NCBI RefSeq assembly: GCF_017353415.1
Contig: NZ_JAFMPX010000001.1
Span: forward strand, 186,001 to 250,000
DNA from: Arthrobacter sp. E3
Lineage (GTDB): Bacteria > Actinomycetota > Actinomycetes > Actinomycetales > Micrococcaceae
Length of the DNA stretch: 64,000 nucleotides
Direction: 5' to 3'
Shown: positions 10,043 to 18,495 of the stretch, in pieces
Numbering within the stretch: position 1 is the stretch's first letter
How the letters are laid out: each line of letters opens with the position of its first letter
Translations under genes and position numbers: made by a program
The notes under the pieces: model-generated
What the model was told of the DNA's origin: nothing
What the model saw: the letters and a program-made list of their open reading frames with translations, nothing else
Database searches by the model: none

Positions 10043-10966
10043 CTACCGGGTGGCCAGGTAGTCCTCGAGCAGCACGACCTTCAGCCCCGCCGCTTGTTGT
10101 GCCGCAACGAACGCCGCCAAGTCCTCCGGGAACTCCGGGCGGAAATGCATCAGGACAATGTCACCGGGGCGCAAACCTGCCCCCACTTGATAGTCCATAC
10201 CCCTGGCATTGGCCTTCGCTTCCCAGTCAACAATGGCCTTTAGCCCGCATTCCGCGGCAGCTTGGCGCGTGGCCTCGGTGTAGGGGCCGCCTGGTGGCCT
10301 GAAGAACACCGGCCGGCGTCCGTAGTGCTGCTCCTCGAAGTCGGCCATGCCGCAGATCTCGGCTTTTTGCGCTTCATAGCTCAGCTGAATGAACGCCAAA
10401 TTATGGGTCATGGAGTGGTTCTCAATCAAGTGCCCGGCAGCCGTGTACTTTTCGTAGAATTGCGGCTCCCCGGCAATGAAGTTGTGTGCCAGAAACAGCG
10501 ACGCCTTGATCCCGTGCTGCTCCAGCAGGGCCAAGTCTGAATCCCGCTTCACCGCGCCGTCGTCGATCGTCAAAAACACCACTTTTTGCTCGGTGGGTAC
10601 CCTCGTCAGCACCGGAACCATGCCGTTCTCAATGGGCGGCAGGGCATAGTCCGGGACCAGCCAGTCCAGCATGTTCACGCGACCTGTGACCGGGTTAGTC
10701 GGCGCAACGCTGCTGGGAATGGACGACGCCGGCACTTGAGGCGGCTGATCCGGATCACCTGCCGCTGCGGGGCTGTGGGCCTCTGGGCTGGAGGCAGTGG
10801 TGCTGGGAACCGCTGTGACCGCATCAGGCGCTGTGGAGGCAGGCCCGGCACCCGTGAATGAGGCCACCCACCAAATGCCGGTTGCCACCAGAGCGAAAGC
10901 CAGGGCCAGGGTGATGAATCCAATCAACCGTGCACGGGGGCGGGCTCGACGAAAATGACGTGGCAT
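10043..10966 (-). CDS. Membrane-anchored polysaccharide deacetylase (CE4/NodB)
   Basis: A 307-residue protein with an N-terminal cytoplasmic Arg-rich stretch, one membrane helix (about 15-37), a Ser/Thr/Pro linker (about 40-95), and an extracellular NodB domain. All motifs are present: TIDDG with Asp135/Asp136, the zinc motif HSMTH (His184/His188), RPPGGPY (from Arg223), and the LMHFR His274. This predicts an active metal-dependent deacetylase acting on wall peptidoglycan or another N-acetylated glycan. It is transcribed leftward just ahead of the reductase trio. Confidence 0.92.
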   Translation of the reverse strand: MPRHFRRARPRARLIGFITLALAFALVATGIWWVASFTGAGPASTAPDAVTAVPSTTASSPEAHSPAAAGDPDQPPQVPASSIPSSVAPTNPVTGRVNMLDWLVPDYALPPIENGMVPVLTRVPTEQKVVFLTIDDGAVKRDSDLALLEQHGIKASLFLAHNFIAGEPQFYEKYTAAGHLIENHSMTHNLAFIQLSYEAQKAEICGMADFEEQHYGRRPVFFRPPGGPYTEATRQAAAECGLKAIVDWEAKANARGMDYQVGAGLRPGDIVLMHFRPEFPEDLAAFVAAQQAAGLKVVLLEDYLATR

Positions 10967-11048
10967 GGATTCTTTCTTAACAGAACTTCTAGTTTGTACT
11001 GTGGCCGGTGGTCAGCCGGGGAACGCATAAGTGCCTGTGGCAGATAGC

Positions 11049-11465
11049 TTAGAGCCCGATTCTTGCGGCCTCAATTTTGGGGCACGTGTCCATCACTACG
11101 TCGAGGCCAGCTTGCAGGGCACGTTGGGCCGCTTCCTCATCTACGACGCCCAATTGCAGCCACACCGCTTTGGCGCCCACCGCGATTGCCTGGTCCACTA
11201 CGGCGCCCACTTTCGTGGAATTCACAAAACAATCCACCACGTCGATGCTCCCAGGTACTTCGGCAAGCGTTTTGTATCCCGTCGCTCCGTGCACGTCGTC
11301 GCCCTTCAAACTGACGGGAATGATCTCGTGGCCAAGGTCCTGCTGCAGGAAATACGAGACGTCTACGGCCGGGCGCAGCGGGTTCTTCGACAGGCCCACA
11401 ACGGCCCACCTCCCCGGGGTCGTCAGCAAGCGTCGAATAGTCTGCGGATCATTGATTTGTGCCAT
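11049..11465 (-). CDS. CoA-binding protein (YccU-like)
   Basis: A 138-residue single-domain Rossmann protein of the CoA_binding_2 family. It begins WAVVGLSKNPLRPAVDVSYF, then shows the PVSLKGDDVHG loop and the VDVVDCFVNS strand, and ends with VVMDTCPKIEAARIG. Proteins of this size lack the succinyl-CoA ligase catalytic domain and have no established reaction. The cofactor is inferred from the family. Preceded by an acidic hypothetical gene on the same strand. Confidence 0.9.
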   Translation of the reverse strand: MAQINDPQTIRRLLTTPGRWAVVGLSKNPLRPAVDVSYFLQQDLGHEIIPVSLKGDDVHGATGYKTLAEVPGSIDVVDCFVNSTKVGAVVDQAIAVGAKAVWLQLGVVDEEAAQRALQAGLDVVMDTCPKIEAARIGL

Positions 11466-11525
11466 GCTTAAAGCCTAATCGTCCCAGCTTCGGATGCCCT
11501 AAAGCTACGGCGGTTCGCTGGATGT

Positions 11526-12038
11526 TCAGGCGTCCACGAACGACTCGTCGGCGCCGGGCCTATCATTGTCCCCGGAGTCCGGTTCCGGGTCTTCTTCTTC
11601 AACAGGCATGTCGTCAATGTCCACATAGTCTTCATTGGTGAGCTCATCCGTGTACAGGGACCAGAACTCATTGGTCGCAGCCGCCTGCGGGTCCAGGAGT
11701 TTCAGTTGTTCCTGAAAGGACTTCTTCACTGCCGAAAAATCTTCGTCGTCTTCGGGTCCCACAGTGTCGTTGTCGATGGAGTTCCAAGCCGCAACGATGG
11801 CTGGCAGGGTGGCAAGGGAGGAGGCCATCAGCGTTTCCTCGTCTTCACAGACGTACAGAACGGCACCACTTTTACGGTTCACCACAACGAACTGGAAATC
11901 GCCGTCATTGCAGATCACCGCTCGTCCTGCAGCGTCGTTGGCAAACGGCGGTTCCAGCCATGTGCCATCCAGCGGCATGTCCTCCAGCACAGCCGGATGC
12001 ATGGGCTTCAATACCGACCAAATTCTGGTGTCATTCAT
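11526..12038 (-). CDS. Acidic hypothetical protein
   Basis: A 170-residue soluble protein with a globular first half (VICNDGDFQFVVVNRKSG, then a helix SLATLPAIVAAWNSID) and a strongly acidic C-terminal tail of about 45 residues. The layout, with an aromatic strand after an Asn/Asp-rich turn, weakly recalls SUKH-type immunity proteins, but I cannot assign that family with confidence. A ribosome site AGGAGGAA precedes the ATG on the leftward strand, so it is probably expressed. No toxin gene is adjacent. Confidence 0.7.
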   Translation of the reverse strand: MNDTRIWSVLKPMHPAVLEDMPLDGTWLEPPFANDAAGRAVICNDGDFQFVVVNRKSGAVLYVCEDEETLMASSLATLPAIVAAWNSIDNDTVGPEDDEDFSAVKKSFQEQLKLLDPQAAATNEFWSLYTDELTNEDYVDIDDMPVEEEDPEPDSGDNDRPGADESFVDA

Positions 12039-12099
12039 GACTTCCTCCTGCTTCTAAGGCTGACACTAGTCACTGCCGGTGGACTCGTCAACGAGAACT

Positions 12100-12906
12100 T
12101 TAAGCTACCGGGGCCACCACTGAACTACTTTCAAAGCGTCGATTTCGCAGCACTGGAAGGAACTCGCGAACGTCCTCGATGCGCTTGTGTGTCACGTCGG
12201 CCGTGGCCACACCTTCGGATTCATCACCGAGGAAATCTGCAGGGATGCCCATGGGGTCCAGAATCACCGAATGCCCAATGCAGTGTTCACTTGAAGTTCC
12301 CGCTGCCGCCATCCACACAGTATTTTCTATGGCCCGGGCCTTCATCAGCGTCTCCCAGTGATCCACCTTGTGCTCGCCCTTGAACCAGGCCGCTGCAACA
12401 CAGATCAAATCCGCGCCTGAGACTGCCAAGGTGCGTGCCAATTCGGGGAAGCGGATGTCGTAGCAGGTCATGAGGCCCACCTTGAAGCCGCCAATTTCCA
12501 CGATCGTGATGCCCTTTTCACTGGGCTTGATCCGTTTGGATTCCTGGTAGGAGAAGGCGTCGAAAAGGTGCAGCTTCCGGTACGTGCCCAAGATTTCCCC
12601 GCCGTCATCCACGGCGACAACCGTGTTGTAGGGGCGTGCTTCACCGCTGGCTTCATAACCTCCAGCAATGACGGCGATTCCGAGGTCGGCAGCGATCAAT
12701 GACAAGCCCTTGACGAACGTCGTCCATTGGGCGTCGACGGCAGCGGCAAAGTCACCCACCACCTTGCCCACCGAGAACATGGCTTCTTCCGGGAACAGAA
12801 TGAGCTTGCTGCCCTCTTCGGCCGCAGCAGCGGATAGCCTGCGCATCGTGGCAAGGTTCCCTGCAACATCTGCACTGGGATTGAACTGTCCAACACTGAC
12901 TTTCAT
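12100..12906 (-). CDS. Carbon-nitrogen hydrolase (nitrilase superfamily)
   Basis: A 268-residue amidase-like hydrolase with the complete Glu-Lys-Cys triad: Glu40 in LILFPEEAMF, Lys111 in YRKLHLFDAF, and Cys148 in MTCYDIRFPE. The CYDIRFPE and YRKLHLFD motifs are those of the Nit2/omega-amidase and deaminated-glutathione amidase branch, so repair of deaminated glutathione-like compounds or omega-amidase activity is plausible but unproven. The start at 12906 is preferred to the longer frame (12960) because GGAAGGA lies upstream and the conserved fold begins at MKVSVGQFNP. Confidence 0.92.
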   Translation of the reverse strand: MKVSVGQFNPSADVAGNLATMRRLSAAAAEEGSKLILFPEEAMFSVGKVVGDFAAAVDAQWTTFVKGLSLIAADLGIAVIAGGYEASGEARPYNTVVAVDDGGEILGTYRKLHLFDAFSYQESKRIKPSEKGITIVEIGGFKVGLMTCYDIRFPELARTLAVSGADLICVAAAWFKGEHKVDHWETLMKARAIENTVWMAAAGTSSEHCIGHSVILDPMGIPADFLGDESEGVATADVTHKRIEDVREFLPVLRNRRFESSSVVAPVA

Positions 12907-12995
12907 GGCCGTGGGTCCTTCCGCCGGGTTCCTGTACACCAAGCCTAGTCCTTCCCGCACTCGTGCATGTTCGCGGTCGAATAATTTCCCCCAGC

Positions 12996-13048
12996 AAAAA
13001 GGGAAGGACGACGCCGGAACTCAAGTTCCGCCGTCGTCCTTCCCTTTT
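12996..13048. terminator. Strong terminator between nitrilase and purA
   Basis: A nearly perfect hairpin with A-rich left and T-rich right flanks, AAAAGGGAAGGACGACG against CGTCGTCCTTCCCTTTT. It lies 15 bp past the purA stop and upstream of the nitrilase gene on the same strand, so it ends purA transcription. Confidence 0.92.
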
Positions 13049-13062
13049 GTGCCGGGTAAAAG

Positions 13063-14355
13063 TTAGCTTCCGGTGATTAAATCGTGGCGCACGATCGTCT
13101 GGTCCCTGTCGGGGCCAACACCGATGGCGGAGATCCGTGTGCCGGACATGCCTTCAAGTGCCAACACGTAGTTGCGCGCGTTTTCCGGGAGGTCTTCCAT
13201 GGTGCGGGCCGTGGTGATGTCTTCGGTCCAGCCCGGGAAGTACTCGAAAATGGGCTTTGCGTGGTGGAAGTCGGTCTGTGTCATGGGCATCTCGTCAAAG
13301 CGGACACCTTCCACGTCGTAGGCCACGCATACGGGGATCTCTTCGATCCCTGTGAGCACGTCCAGCTTCGTCAGGAAGTAGTCCGTGAAGCCGTTCACGC
13401 GGGATGCATGGCGGGCCAGGACGGCGTCGTACCAGCCGCAACGGCGCGGACGGCCGGTGTTCACACCGAATTCGCCACCGGTTTTCTGCAGGTAGATGCC
13501 CATGTCATCGAACAGCTCGGTGGGGAACGGCCCTGCGCCAACACGGGTGGTGTAGGCCTTGATGATGCCCACGGCGCGGGTGATGCGGGTGGGGCCAATG
13601 CCTGAACCAACCGAGGCGCCGCCGGCGGTCGGGTTGGAAGAGGTCACGAACGGGTAGGTGCCGTGGTCAACGTCCAGGAACGTGGCCTGGCCGCCCTCCA
13701 TGAGCACCACCTCACCGCGGTCAAGAGCCTCATTCAACACATACGTTGCGTCAATGACCATGGGGCGCAGGCGCTCGGCGAAGCTGAGGAAGTAGTCAAC
13801 AACTTCGTCGACTTCCACATCGCGGCGGTTGTAGACCTTGACCAGCAGCTCGTTCTTCTGCTTCAGCGAGCCTTCCACCTTTTGGCGCAGGATGGACTCG
13901 TCAAAGACATCCTGGACGCGGATGCCCAGGCGGGCCACCTTGTCCATGTAGGCCGGGCCAATGCCACGGCCGGTGGTGCCGATGGCGCGCTTGCCCAGGA
14001 AACGCTCGGTGACCTTGTCAAGAACCTGATGGTACGGGGCCACCAGATGCGCGTTGGCAGAAATACGCAGTTTGGACGTGTCCGCCCCGCGAGCCTCAAG
14101 GCCTTCCATTTCTTCGAACAACGCCTCGAGGTTCACCACGCAGCCATTGCCAATGATGGGTGTCGCGTTGGGACTCAAAATACCTGCGGGAAGGAGCTTG
14201 AGCTCATACTTCTCACCGCCTACGACGACGGTGTGCCCGGCGTTGTTTCCACCGTTGGGCTTCACCACATAGTCGACTAAACCACCTAAAAGATCTGTGG
14301 CCTTGCCTTTTCCTTCGTCACCCCACTGGGCGCCGACGATTACGATTGCTGGCAT
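13063..14355 (-). CDS. purA: Adenylosuccinate synthetase
   Basis: A 430-residue GTP-dependent enzyme joining IMP and aspartate in AMP synthesis. It contains [12 protein letters not shown] at the N-terminus, [25 protein letters not shown], the Asp/GTP segment [35 protein letters not shown] and the C-terminal GVGPDRDQT. The ATG at 14355 is chosen because the family starts with [10 protein letters not shown] and GGGGGAGGG lies just upstream; a longer frame from 14496 has no support. It is monocistronic, with its own terminator. Confidence 0.97.
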   Translation of the reverse strand: MPAIVIVGAQWGDEGKGKATDLLGGLVDYVVKPNGGNNAGHTVVVGGEKYELKLLPAGILSPNATPIIGNGCVVNLEALFEEMEGLEARGADTSKLRISANAHLVAPYHQVLDKVTERFLGKRAIGTTGRGIGPAYMDKVARLGIRVQDVFDESILRQKVEGSLKQKNELLVKVYNRRDVEVDEVVDYFLSFAERLRPMVIDATYVLNEALDRGEVVLMEGGQATFLDVDHGTYPFVTSSNPTAGGASVGSGIGPTRITRAVGIIKAYTTRVGAGPFPTELFDDMGIYLQKTGGEFGVNTGRPRRCGWYDAVLARHASRVNGFTDYFLTKLDVLTGIEEIPVCVAYDVEGVRFDEMPMTQTDFHHAKPIFEYFPGWTEDITTARTMEDLPENARNYVLALEGMSGTRISAIGVGPDRDQTIVRHDLITGS

Positions 14356-14737
14356 GGGACCCTCCCCCTTGCTCATAAGTTGAGCCGGGCGCTGCATGAT
14401 TCGGCGATTGCCGTGCATCGTCCGGACACGAAAATACCCCTTGGAAACCACTTGGCGGAACGGGTATGCGCAAAACGCACTTCTGCCCACGGCCAAGCGA
14501 AAAAGGGGGTCTTACTTTTGGAGTTTACCGGAACGACTCCGAAAGGTGCACATCGAAGGCGCGAGTCGGTCGCGGAACTCGCGGGTATTCTCGTCAGCGC
14601 AGCGCATTCTGGGTGTACGGGAGGGAGGGTTTATCAGCTGACGCCCAGCAACGGCGGGGGTACGTGGGCCATGTGTTGGACATGACCCACGCAACCCCGT
14701 CGCCTGTATAACGGGAGCTACCTATAGTTCTCCGGAA
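14356..14737. other. purA leader and promoter region
   Basis: 382 bp between the fmdA stop and purA, both leftward. I see no gene. The only clear structure is the inverted repeat at 14663-14691. No purine-riboswitch-like pattern was recognised, though I cannot fold the RNA. Confidence 0.5.
14663..14691. repeat. 12-bp inverted repeat downstream of fmdA
   Basis: The arms CGTGGGCCATGT and ACATGACCCACG (11 of 12 paired) surround a 5-bp loop. It lies about 47 bp beyond the fmdA stop and lacks a T-run on that strand. It could be an mRNA-stabilising hairpin or an operator ahead of purA. Confidence 0.6.
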
Positions 14738-15997
14738 TTACCCGGCGTTGGCTGCTCGTGGCGCCCCCATGCCTGGGTTGACTTGGTACGGTCCGGAGGC
14801 GGAGGGCCGCACGTCGAAGTCAAACATGGCTGTGGGCAGGTAGACGGTGGAGCAGGAGTTGGGGATGTCAACCACCCCGGACAGGCGTCCTTCGATGGGC
14901 GCTGCACCCAACAGTAGGTAGGCCTGCTCCGCGCTGTAGCCGAACTTGACCAGGTAGTCGATGGCGTGCAGGCACGCGCGCTGGTAGGACAAGTGCGAAT
15001 CGAGGTAGCGCTGTTCGCCGTCGAGGGTGACGGAGGTGCCAGAGAACGCAAGCCATTCGCTGAACCGCGGCTCCACCCGTCCTGGCATGAAGATCGCGTG
15101 CTCGCTCACCCCGTAGGTATCCATTCCACCCTTCAGGATGTCCACGCGCAGGTCGATGAACCCACCCATCTCAATGGCACCGCAGAACGTGATCTCGCCG
15201 TCGCCCTGGGAGAAGTGGAGGTCACCGACGGACAGGTTGGCACCGTCCACAAACACCGGGTAGAAGATGCGCGATCCCTTGGACAGGTTCTTGATGTCCT
15301 GGTTTCCTCCGTTTTCGCGTGGCGGGGCGGTCCGGGCACCTTCAGAACCAACACGTGCCCACTGGTCCCGAGGCAGCCCGCCGAGGACGGCATGTTCGGC
15401 CTCTGGAGGAAGAGCCAGCGGGGGCACACGCAGCGGGTCGGTGGCAATGAGGTCACCTTCGCGCTTGTTCCATTTGGCCAGGAGTTGCGCGGACGGTGCG
15501 GTGCCCATCAATCCGGGGTGGATGAGCCCTTCGAAACGGACTTCAGGGATGTGGCGGGAAGTCGCCACTTGGCCGGTGAAGTCCCAGATCGCCTTGTACG
15601 CATCCGGGAACTGATCCACCAGGAAGCTGCCGCCATTGTTCTTGGAGAAGATGCCGGTGTAGCCCCAGCCCTGCCCGGCCAGCGGGCCGGAGTCTTCCTG
15701 CGGGATGGGCCCCACATCGAGGATGTCAACGATGAGCAGGTCTCCGGGTTTGGCGCCTTCCACGGCGAACGGGCCGGAGAGTTTGTGGACTGTCAGAAGG
15801 GGTGCATTGAGCATGTCCTCGGCGGAGTCGTCGTCGAGGATGGCCCCGTCGAACCACTCCCGGCAGTCCACCCGGAACGACTGCCCGGGCTTGACCGTGG
15901 CCACCGGCGGGATTTCCGGGTGCCAGCGGTTGTGGCCGAGCTTTTCCTGATCCTCGAATTTCTTGGCTGAATCGAGAGGGAACAGTACTTCAGGCAT
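14738..15997 (-). CDS. fmdA: Formamidase (acetamidase/formamidase family)
   Basis: A 419-residue cytoplasmic amidase of the FmdA/AmdA family that hydrolyses formamide (or acetamide) to the acid and ammonia. Typical segments are the N-terminal MPEVLFPLDSAKKFEDQEK with HNRWHPEIPPVATVKPG, GDLLIVDILDVGP, and the metal-site regions GALIEMGG-like FCGAIEMGGFIDLRVDI and FSQGDGEITFCG. It is third in the leftward order amiS-fmdB-fmdA, with AGGAG before its ATG. A nitrogen-scavenging role follows from the cluster. Confidence 0.94.
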   Translation of the reverse strand: MPEVLFPLDSAKKFEDQEKLGHNRWHPEIPPVATVKPGQSFRVDCREWFDGAILDDDSAEDMLNAPLLTVHKLSGPFAVEGAKPGDLLIVDILDVGPIPQEDSGPLAGQGWGYTGIFSKNNGGSFLVDQFPDAYKAIWDFTGQVATSRHIPEVRFEGLIHPGLMGTAPSAQLLAKWNKREGDLIATDPLRVPPLALPPEAEHAVLGGLPRDQWARVGSEGARTAPPRENGGNQDIKNLSKGSRIFYPVFVDGANLSVGDLHFSQGDGEITFCGAIEMGGFIDLRVDILKGGMDTYGVSEHAIFMPGRVEPRFSEWLAFSGTSVTLDGEQRYLDSHLSYQRACLHAIDYLVKFGYSAEQAYLLLGAAPIEGRLSGVVDIPNSCSTVYLPTAMFDFDVRPSASGPYQVNPGMGAPRAANAG

Positions 15998-16045
15998 TGT
16001 ATTTCTCCTAACGAACGCTTCTTGATGTGTCTTCCCTTCGCGCCA

Positions 16046-16336
16046 TTAGGGGCGCGGAAGTTTTTGGTGCAGCGGGTTGCCCGTGTAGCGGGTGGGTGAA
16101 CTTCTACCCGTGGGCGGCAGCTTGTTGGACACCACGTTGGGCTCATGGGCGCTGCGTTTGGTTGAATCAATGAGTTTGAACTCGGCCGAGCCGGCAATGG
16201 AGAGCCTTGGCGTGCCAATTCGACGCCGTGCCTGTTGTCCACAATCGGGACAATCCAGCAGCTGAGGTACCTGGCTCATGGAGAACGATGCCTCGAACTG
16301 ATCGCCGGTGGGACAACGGAATTCATACAACGGCAT
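16046..16336 (-). CDS. fmdB: FmdB-type zinc-ribbon protein
   Basis: A 96-residue protein with the FmdB start MPLYEFRCPTGDQFEASF and a knuckle CPDCG at about 29-33, followed by a basic, disordered tail. FmdB accompanies formamidase genes and is thought to be regulatory. The first knuckle has a single Cys (CPTGD) instead of CxxC, so zinc binding is uncertain. AGGAGA precedes the ATG. It lies 48 bp before fmdA and 68 bp after amiS. Confidence 0.88.
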   Translation of the reverse strand: MPLYEFRCPTGDQFEASFSMSQVPQLLDCPDCGQQARRRIGTPRLSIAGSAEFKLIDSTKRSAHEPNVVSNKLPPTGRSSPTRYTGNPLHQKLPRP

Positions 16337-16404
16337 TGCTGGATCTCCTAGGGTTTGCGCTGAAGGATGGTGGGGAAGGCCTCAAGTTGCGGCGGAGGAA
16401 TGGT

Positions 16405-16926
16405 TCAACTGGCCTGCAGTACCGGTGTGTGCACTTCTACTGGTGCAGTGCTGGCTGCGCGACGACCCATGACAAAGGAGAAGACGAGTGCTGCCAGCCC
16501 CGCGGCGGCCATCCACAGGGCATTGGAGCCTGTGGATTCGAACGCGCCTGTGAGCAGCAGCAATGCGGGAATAGTGGCTGAAATGTGTGCCACTGTCAGT
16601 GTGAACCAACCGGTGGCAATCGTCAGGTTGTCCATATGCAGCCCGAGAACCAAGAAGAACAGGAGCCACAGAACCGCCCAGAGGTACCACATCACTGCAG
16701 CAACGGGGTCGTGGAAGTGCACGAGAAAAACCGTGCCGAACACGATGGCACAGACCGCCACGAAGAGCGAGAACCAACCCAACCCGTCACCGGGCAGCGA
16801 GTAGAGCTGGTTGATGCCCACATAGAGGTAGGTAAAGCCAAAGAGAAAGAGACCCGAAGCGCCGAAGATCACGGCCGGGTCTCCACCTGCTTGGGAAATG
16901 ATGATGGTCGGGAAAATTGTCTGCAT
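16405..16926 (-). CDS. amiS: AmiS/UreI family amide channel
   Basis: A 173-residue membrane protein with six predicted helices, matching AmiS/UreI, which carries short-chain amides or urea across the membrane. Supporting segments are LFLFGFTYLYVGINQLY, the long hydrophobic MWYLWAVLWLLFFLVLGLHM, and ATGWFTLTVAHISATIPALL. I chose the ATG at 16926 because the family begins just before the first helix; a frame from 16983 would add 19 atypical residues. It is first in the amide operon, so uptake and hydrolysis are made together. Confidence 0.9.
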   Translation of the reverse strand: MQTIFPTIIISQAGGDPAVIFGASGLFLFGFTYLYVGINQLYSLPGDGLGWFSLFVAVCAIVFGTVFLVHFHDPVAAVMWYLWAVLWLLFFLVLGLHMDNLTIATGWFTLTVAHISATIPALLLLTGAFESTGSNALWMAAAGLAALVFSFVMGRRAASTAPVEVHTPVLQAS

Positions 16927-17237
16927 GGCTTCCGATGTGAATATCCTCTTAACGCTTATGTGGGTTGAGGGGGCAGAACACAAGACAAGTGCTTTGGCGG
17001 ATCCGTTAGGGACCCTTTCTAAGTTTCATCCAAGCTATCTTCAACGGTTCGTTCCGTCAATGGATGGCCGTCCCCGGCGCTGCCGACCCCGGGCATGCGC
17101 AGACCATCAACAACACTGGCTACCGTTTCCCGGCAGCGAAAAAATTTACTGTCTTTCCGACAACAAACCTGTATACTGTCGTTAGGACAGTAAATAGTAT
17201 TGCCCGCAGGGATCAAGCTTTCCGAGGAGAACACATC
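16927..17237. other. Divergent promoter region amiS / SDR-MarR operon
   Basis: About 310 bp with no gene. The right half carries the TTTACTGTC operator elements (17145-17194) and a TATACT -10 candidate for the rightward operon. I see no distinct operator on the amiS side. Confidence 0.6.
17145..17194. promoter_or_regulatory. Putative MarR operator and promoter
   Basis: A perfect inverted repeat TACTGTC-GTTAG-GACAGTA (17174-17192) overlaps a TATACT -10 box (17172-17177). A further half-site TTTACTGTC lies at 17145-17153, in inverted orientation to GACAGTAAA at 17186-17194. The position, about 45 bp before an operon that encodes its own MarR protein, suggests autorepression. Confidence 0.75.
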
Positions 17238-17981
17238 ATGAGTTTTGAAAACCAAACCGCCGTTGTCACTGCTGCCGGCGCCGGGATTGGACGCGCAATA
17301 GCCCTCCGCCTCGCCGCCGACGGCGCCGCAGTGGTTGTCTCGGACATCAACGATCTTGCTGGCACGGAAACAGTTGACCTCATCTTGGCCGCCGGCGGCA
17401 GGGCCGCATACAAGCGCGCCGATGTCAGCCAGGGAAGCGACGTTGCTGCCCTCGTGGACTTCACCATCGAGACCTTCGGCAGCTTTGAACTCGCTGTGAA
17501 CAATGCCGGCATCGGCGTCATGCCCACGCCGGTGAATGAAATTACCGAGTCGGACTGGGACCGCGTCATCAATGTGACGCTGCGCGGCACATTCCTGGCC
17601 ATGAAGGCCCAGATCGCCCACTTCCGAGCCACCGGCAGAGGCTCCCTCGTCAACATCGCTTCCATTGCCGGAATTACCGCCACCCCTCAGCTGACTCCAT
17701 ACGGGGCGTCCAAGCACGGCGTCGTCAGCCTCACCCGCAGCGTGGCCAAGGAAAATGCGGCGCTCGGCATCCGCGTCAATGCCGTGGCCCCCGGAGCCAT
17801 AGAGACCGCCTCGCTGGCGGCACTGCCTGAGGAAGCCAAGGCTGGTTACGCCGCTGAAATCCCGATGAAGCGCCTGGGCCAATCCGAGGAAATCGCGAAT
17901 GCCGTCGCGTGGCTGCTGTCCGAGGAAGCAAGTTTTGTCACAGGTGTGGTGCTGCCGGTCGACGGTGGGACCAGTGCCTAA
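17238..17981 (+). CDS. SDR family oxidoreductase (FabG-like)
   Basis: A 247-residue classical short-chain dehydrogenase with the nucleotide loop TAAGAGIG (residues 11-18), NNAG (88-91) and the catalytic Ser142, Tyr155, Lys159. Asp36 after the second strand favours NAD(H). The substrate is unknown. I use the ATG at 17238, with CGAGGAGA upstream; a longer frame from 17064 would read through the operator. The MarR gene overlaps its end by 8 bp and a second SDR gene follows, so the three form one operon. Confidence 0.92.
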   Translation: MSFENQTAVVTAAGAGIGRAIALRLAADGAAVVVSDINDLAGTETVDLILAAGGRAAYKRADVSQGSDVAALVDFTIETFGSFELAVNNAGIGVMPTPVNEITESDWDRVINVTLRGTFLAMKAQIAHFRATGRGSLVNIASIAGITATPQLTPYGASKHGVVSLTRSVAKENAALGIRVNAVAPGAIETASLAALPEEAKAGYAAEIPMKRLGQSEEIANAVAWLLSEEASFVTGVVLPVDGGTSA

Positions 17982-18495
17982 AGAAGGCCGTTATCAGGAT
18001 GCCCTCCTGACCTCACTGACCCGAATCATCGGGCAGTGGACAGCTCCGGACTTCCTCACGGGCGTAGTGGCCCGTGAGGGCGTGGAACTTGATTCAGGAG
18101 CCATCACCACCATCACGCTGCTGTCCGCCGACGGACCACAGCGGCCCTCACTTCTGGCCCACCACATGGTGACCGGAGCCTCGAACATCAGCAAGATCGT
18201 AGCCCGCCTGACCGCAGCTGGCTTGGCGGAGCGCATCCCCGATCCGGCCGACGCCAGGGCGCAGCTTATCAAGCTCACTCCGGCAGGAAAGCGCGTGGCA
18301 GACACGTTTGTTCGGGCCGGGGACGGCCTGGTTGACGACCTGCTCACCGGCTGGTCGGAACAGGATCGCGATGATCTGGTCCGGCTGCTGCAAAAACTGG
18401 AGAAATCCACCATCAATTTTTCCGACCACCTCCGCACCACCCATTCAACGCCTGCCTCACAAGGAACGGGCGAAATCAAAGGAGCAATGCAATGA
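17974..18495 (+). CDS. MarR family transcriptional regulator
   Basis: A 173-residue winged-helix regulator. The recognition region is MVTGASNISKIVARLTAAGLAERIPDPADARAQLIKLTPAGK, in which S-N-I-S-K begins the recognition helix and DARAQ lies in the wing. I take the GTG at 17974, which overlaps the SDR stop by 8 bp; an upstream in-frame ATG would bury the start in the SDR gene. It is sandwiched between two SDR genes and probably binds the TACTGTC palindrome upstream. The inducer is probably a substrate of the SDR enzymes. Confidence 0.9.
   Translation: MPKEGRYQDALLTSLTRIIGQWTAPDFLTGVVAREGVELDSGAITTITLLSADGPQRPSLLAHHMVTGASNISKIVARLTAAGLAERIPDPADARAQLIKLTPAGKRVADTFVRAGDGLVDDLLTGWSEQDRDDLVRLLQKLEKSTINFSDHLRTTHSTPASQGTGEIKGAMQ

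Noticed and set aside
14356-14737. A small gene or riboswitch before purA
   Set aside because: The short frames here have unlike codon use and no ribosome site; only one inverted repeat is visible.
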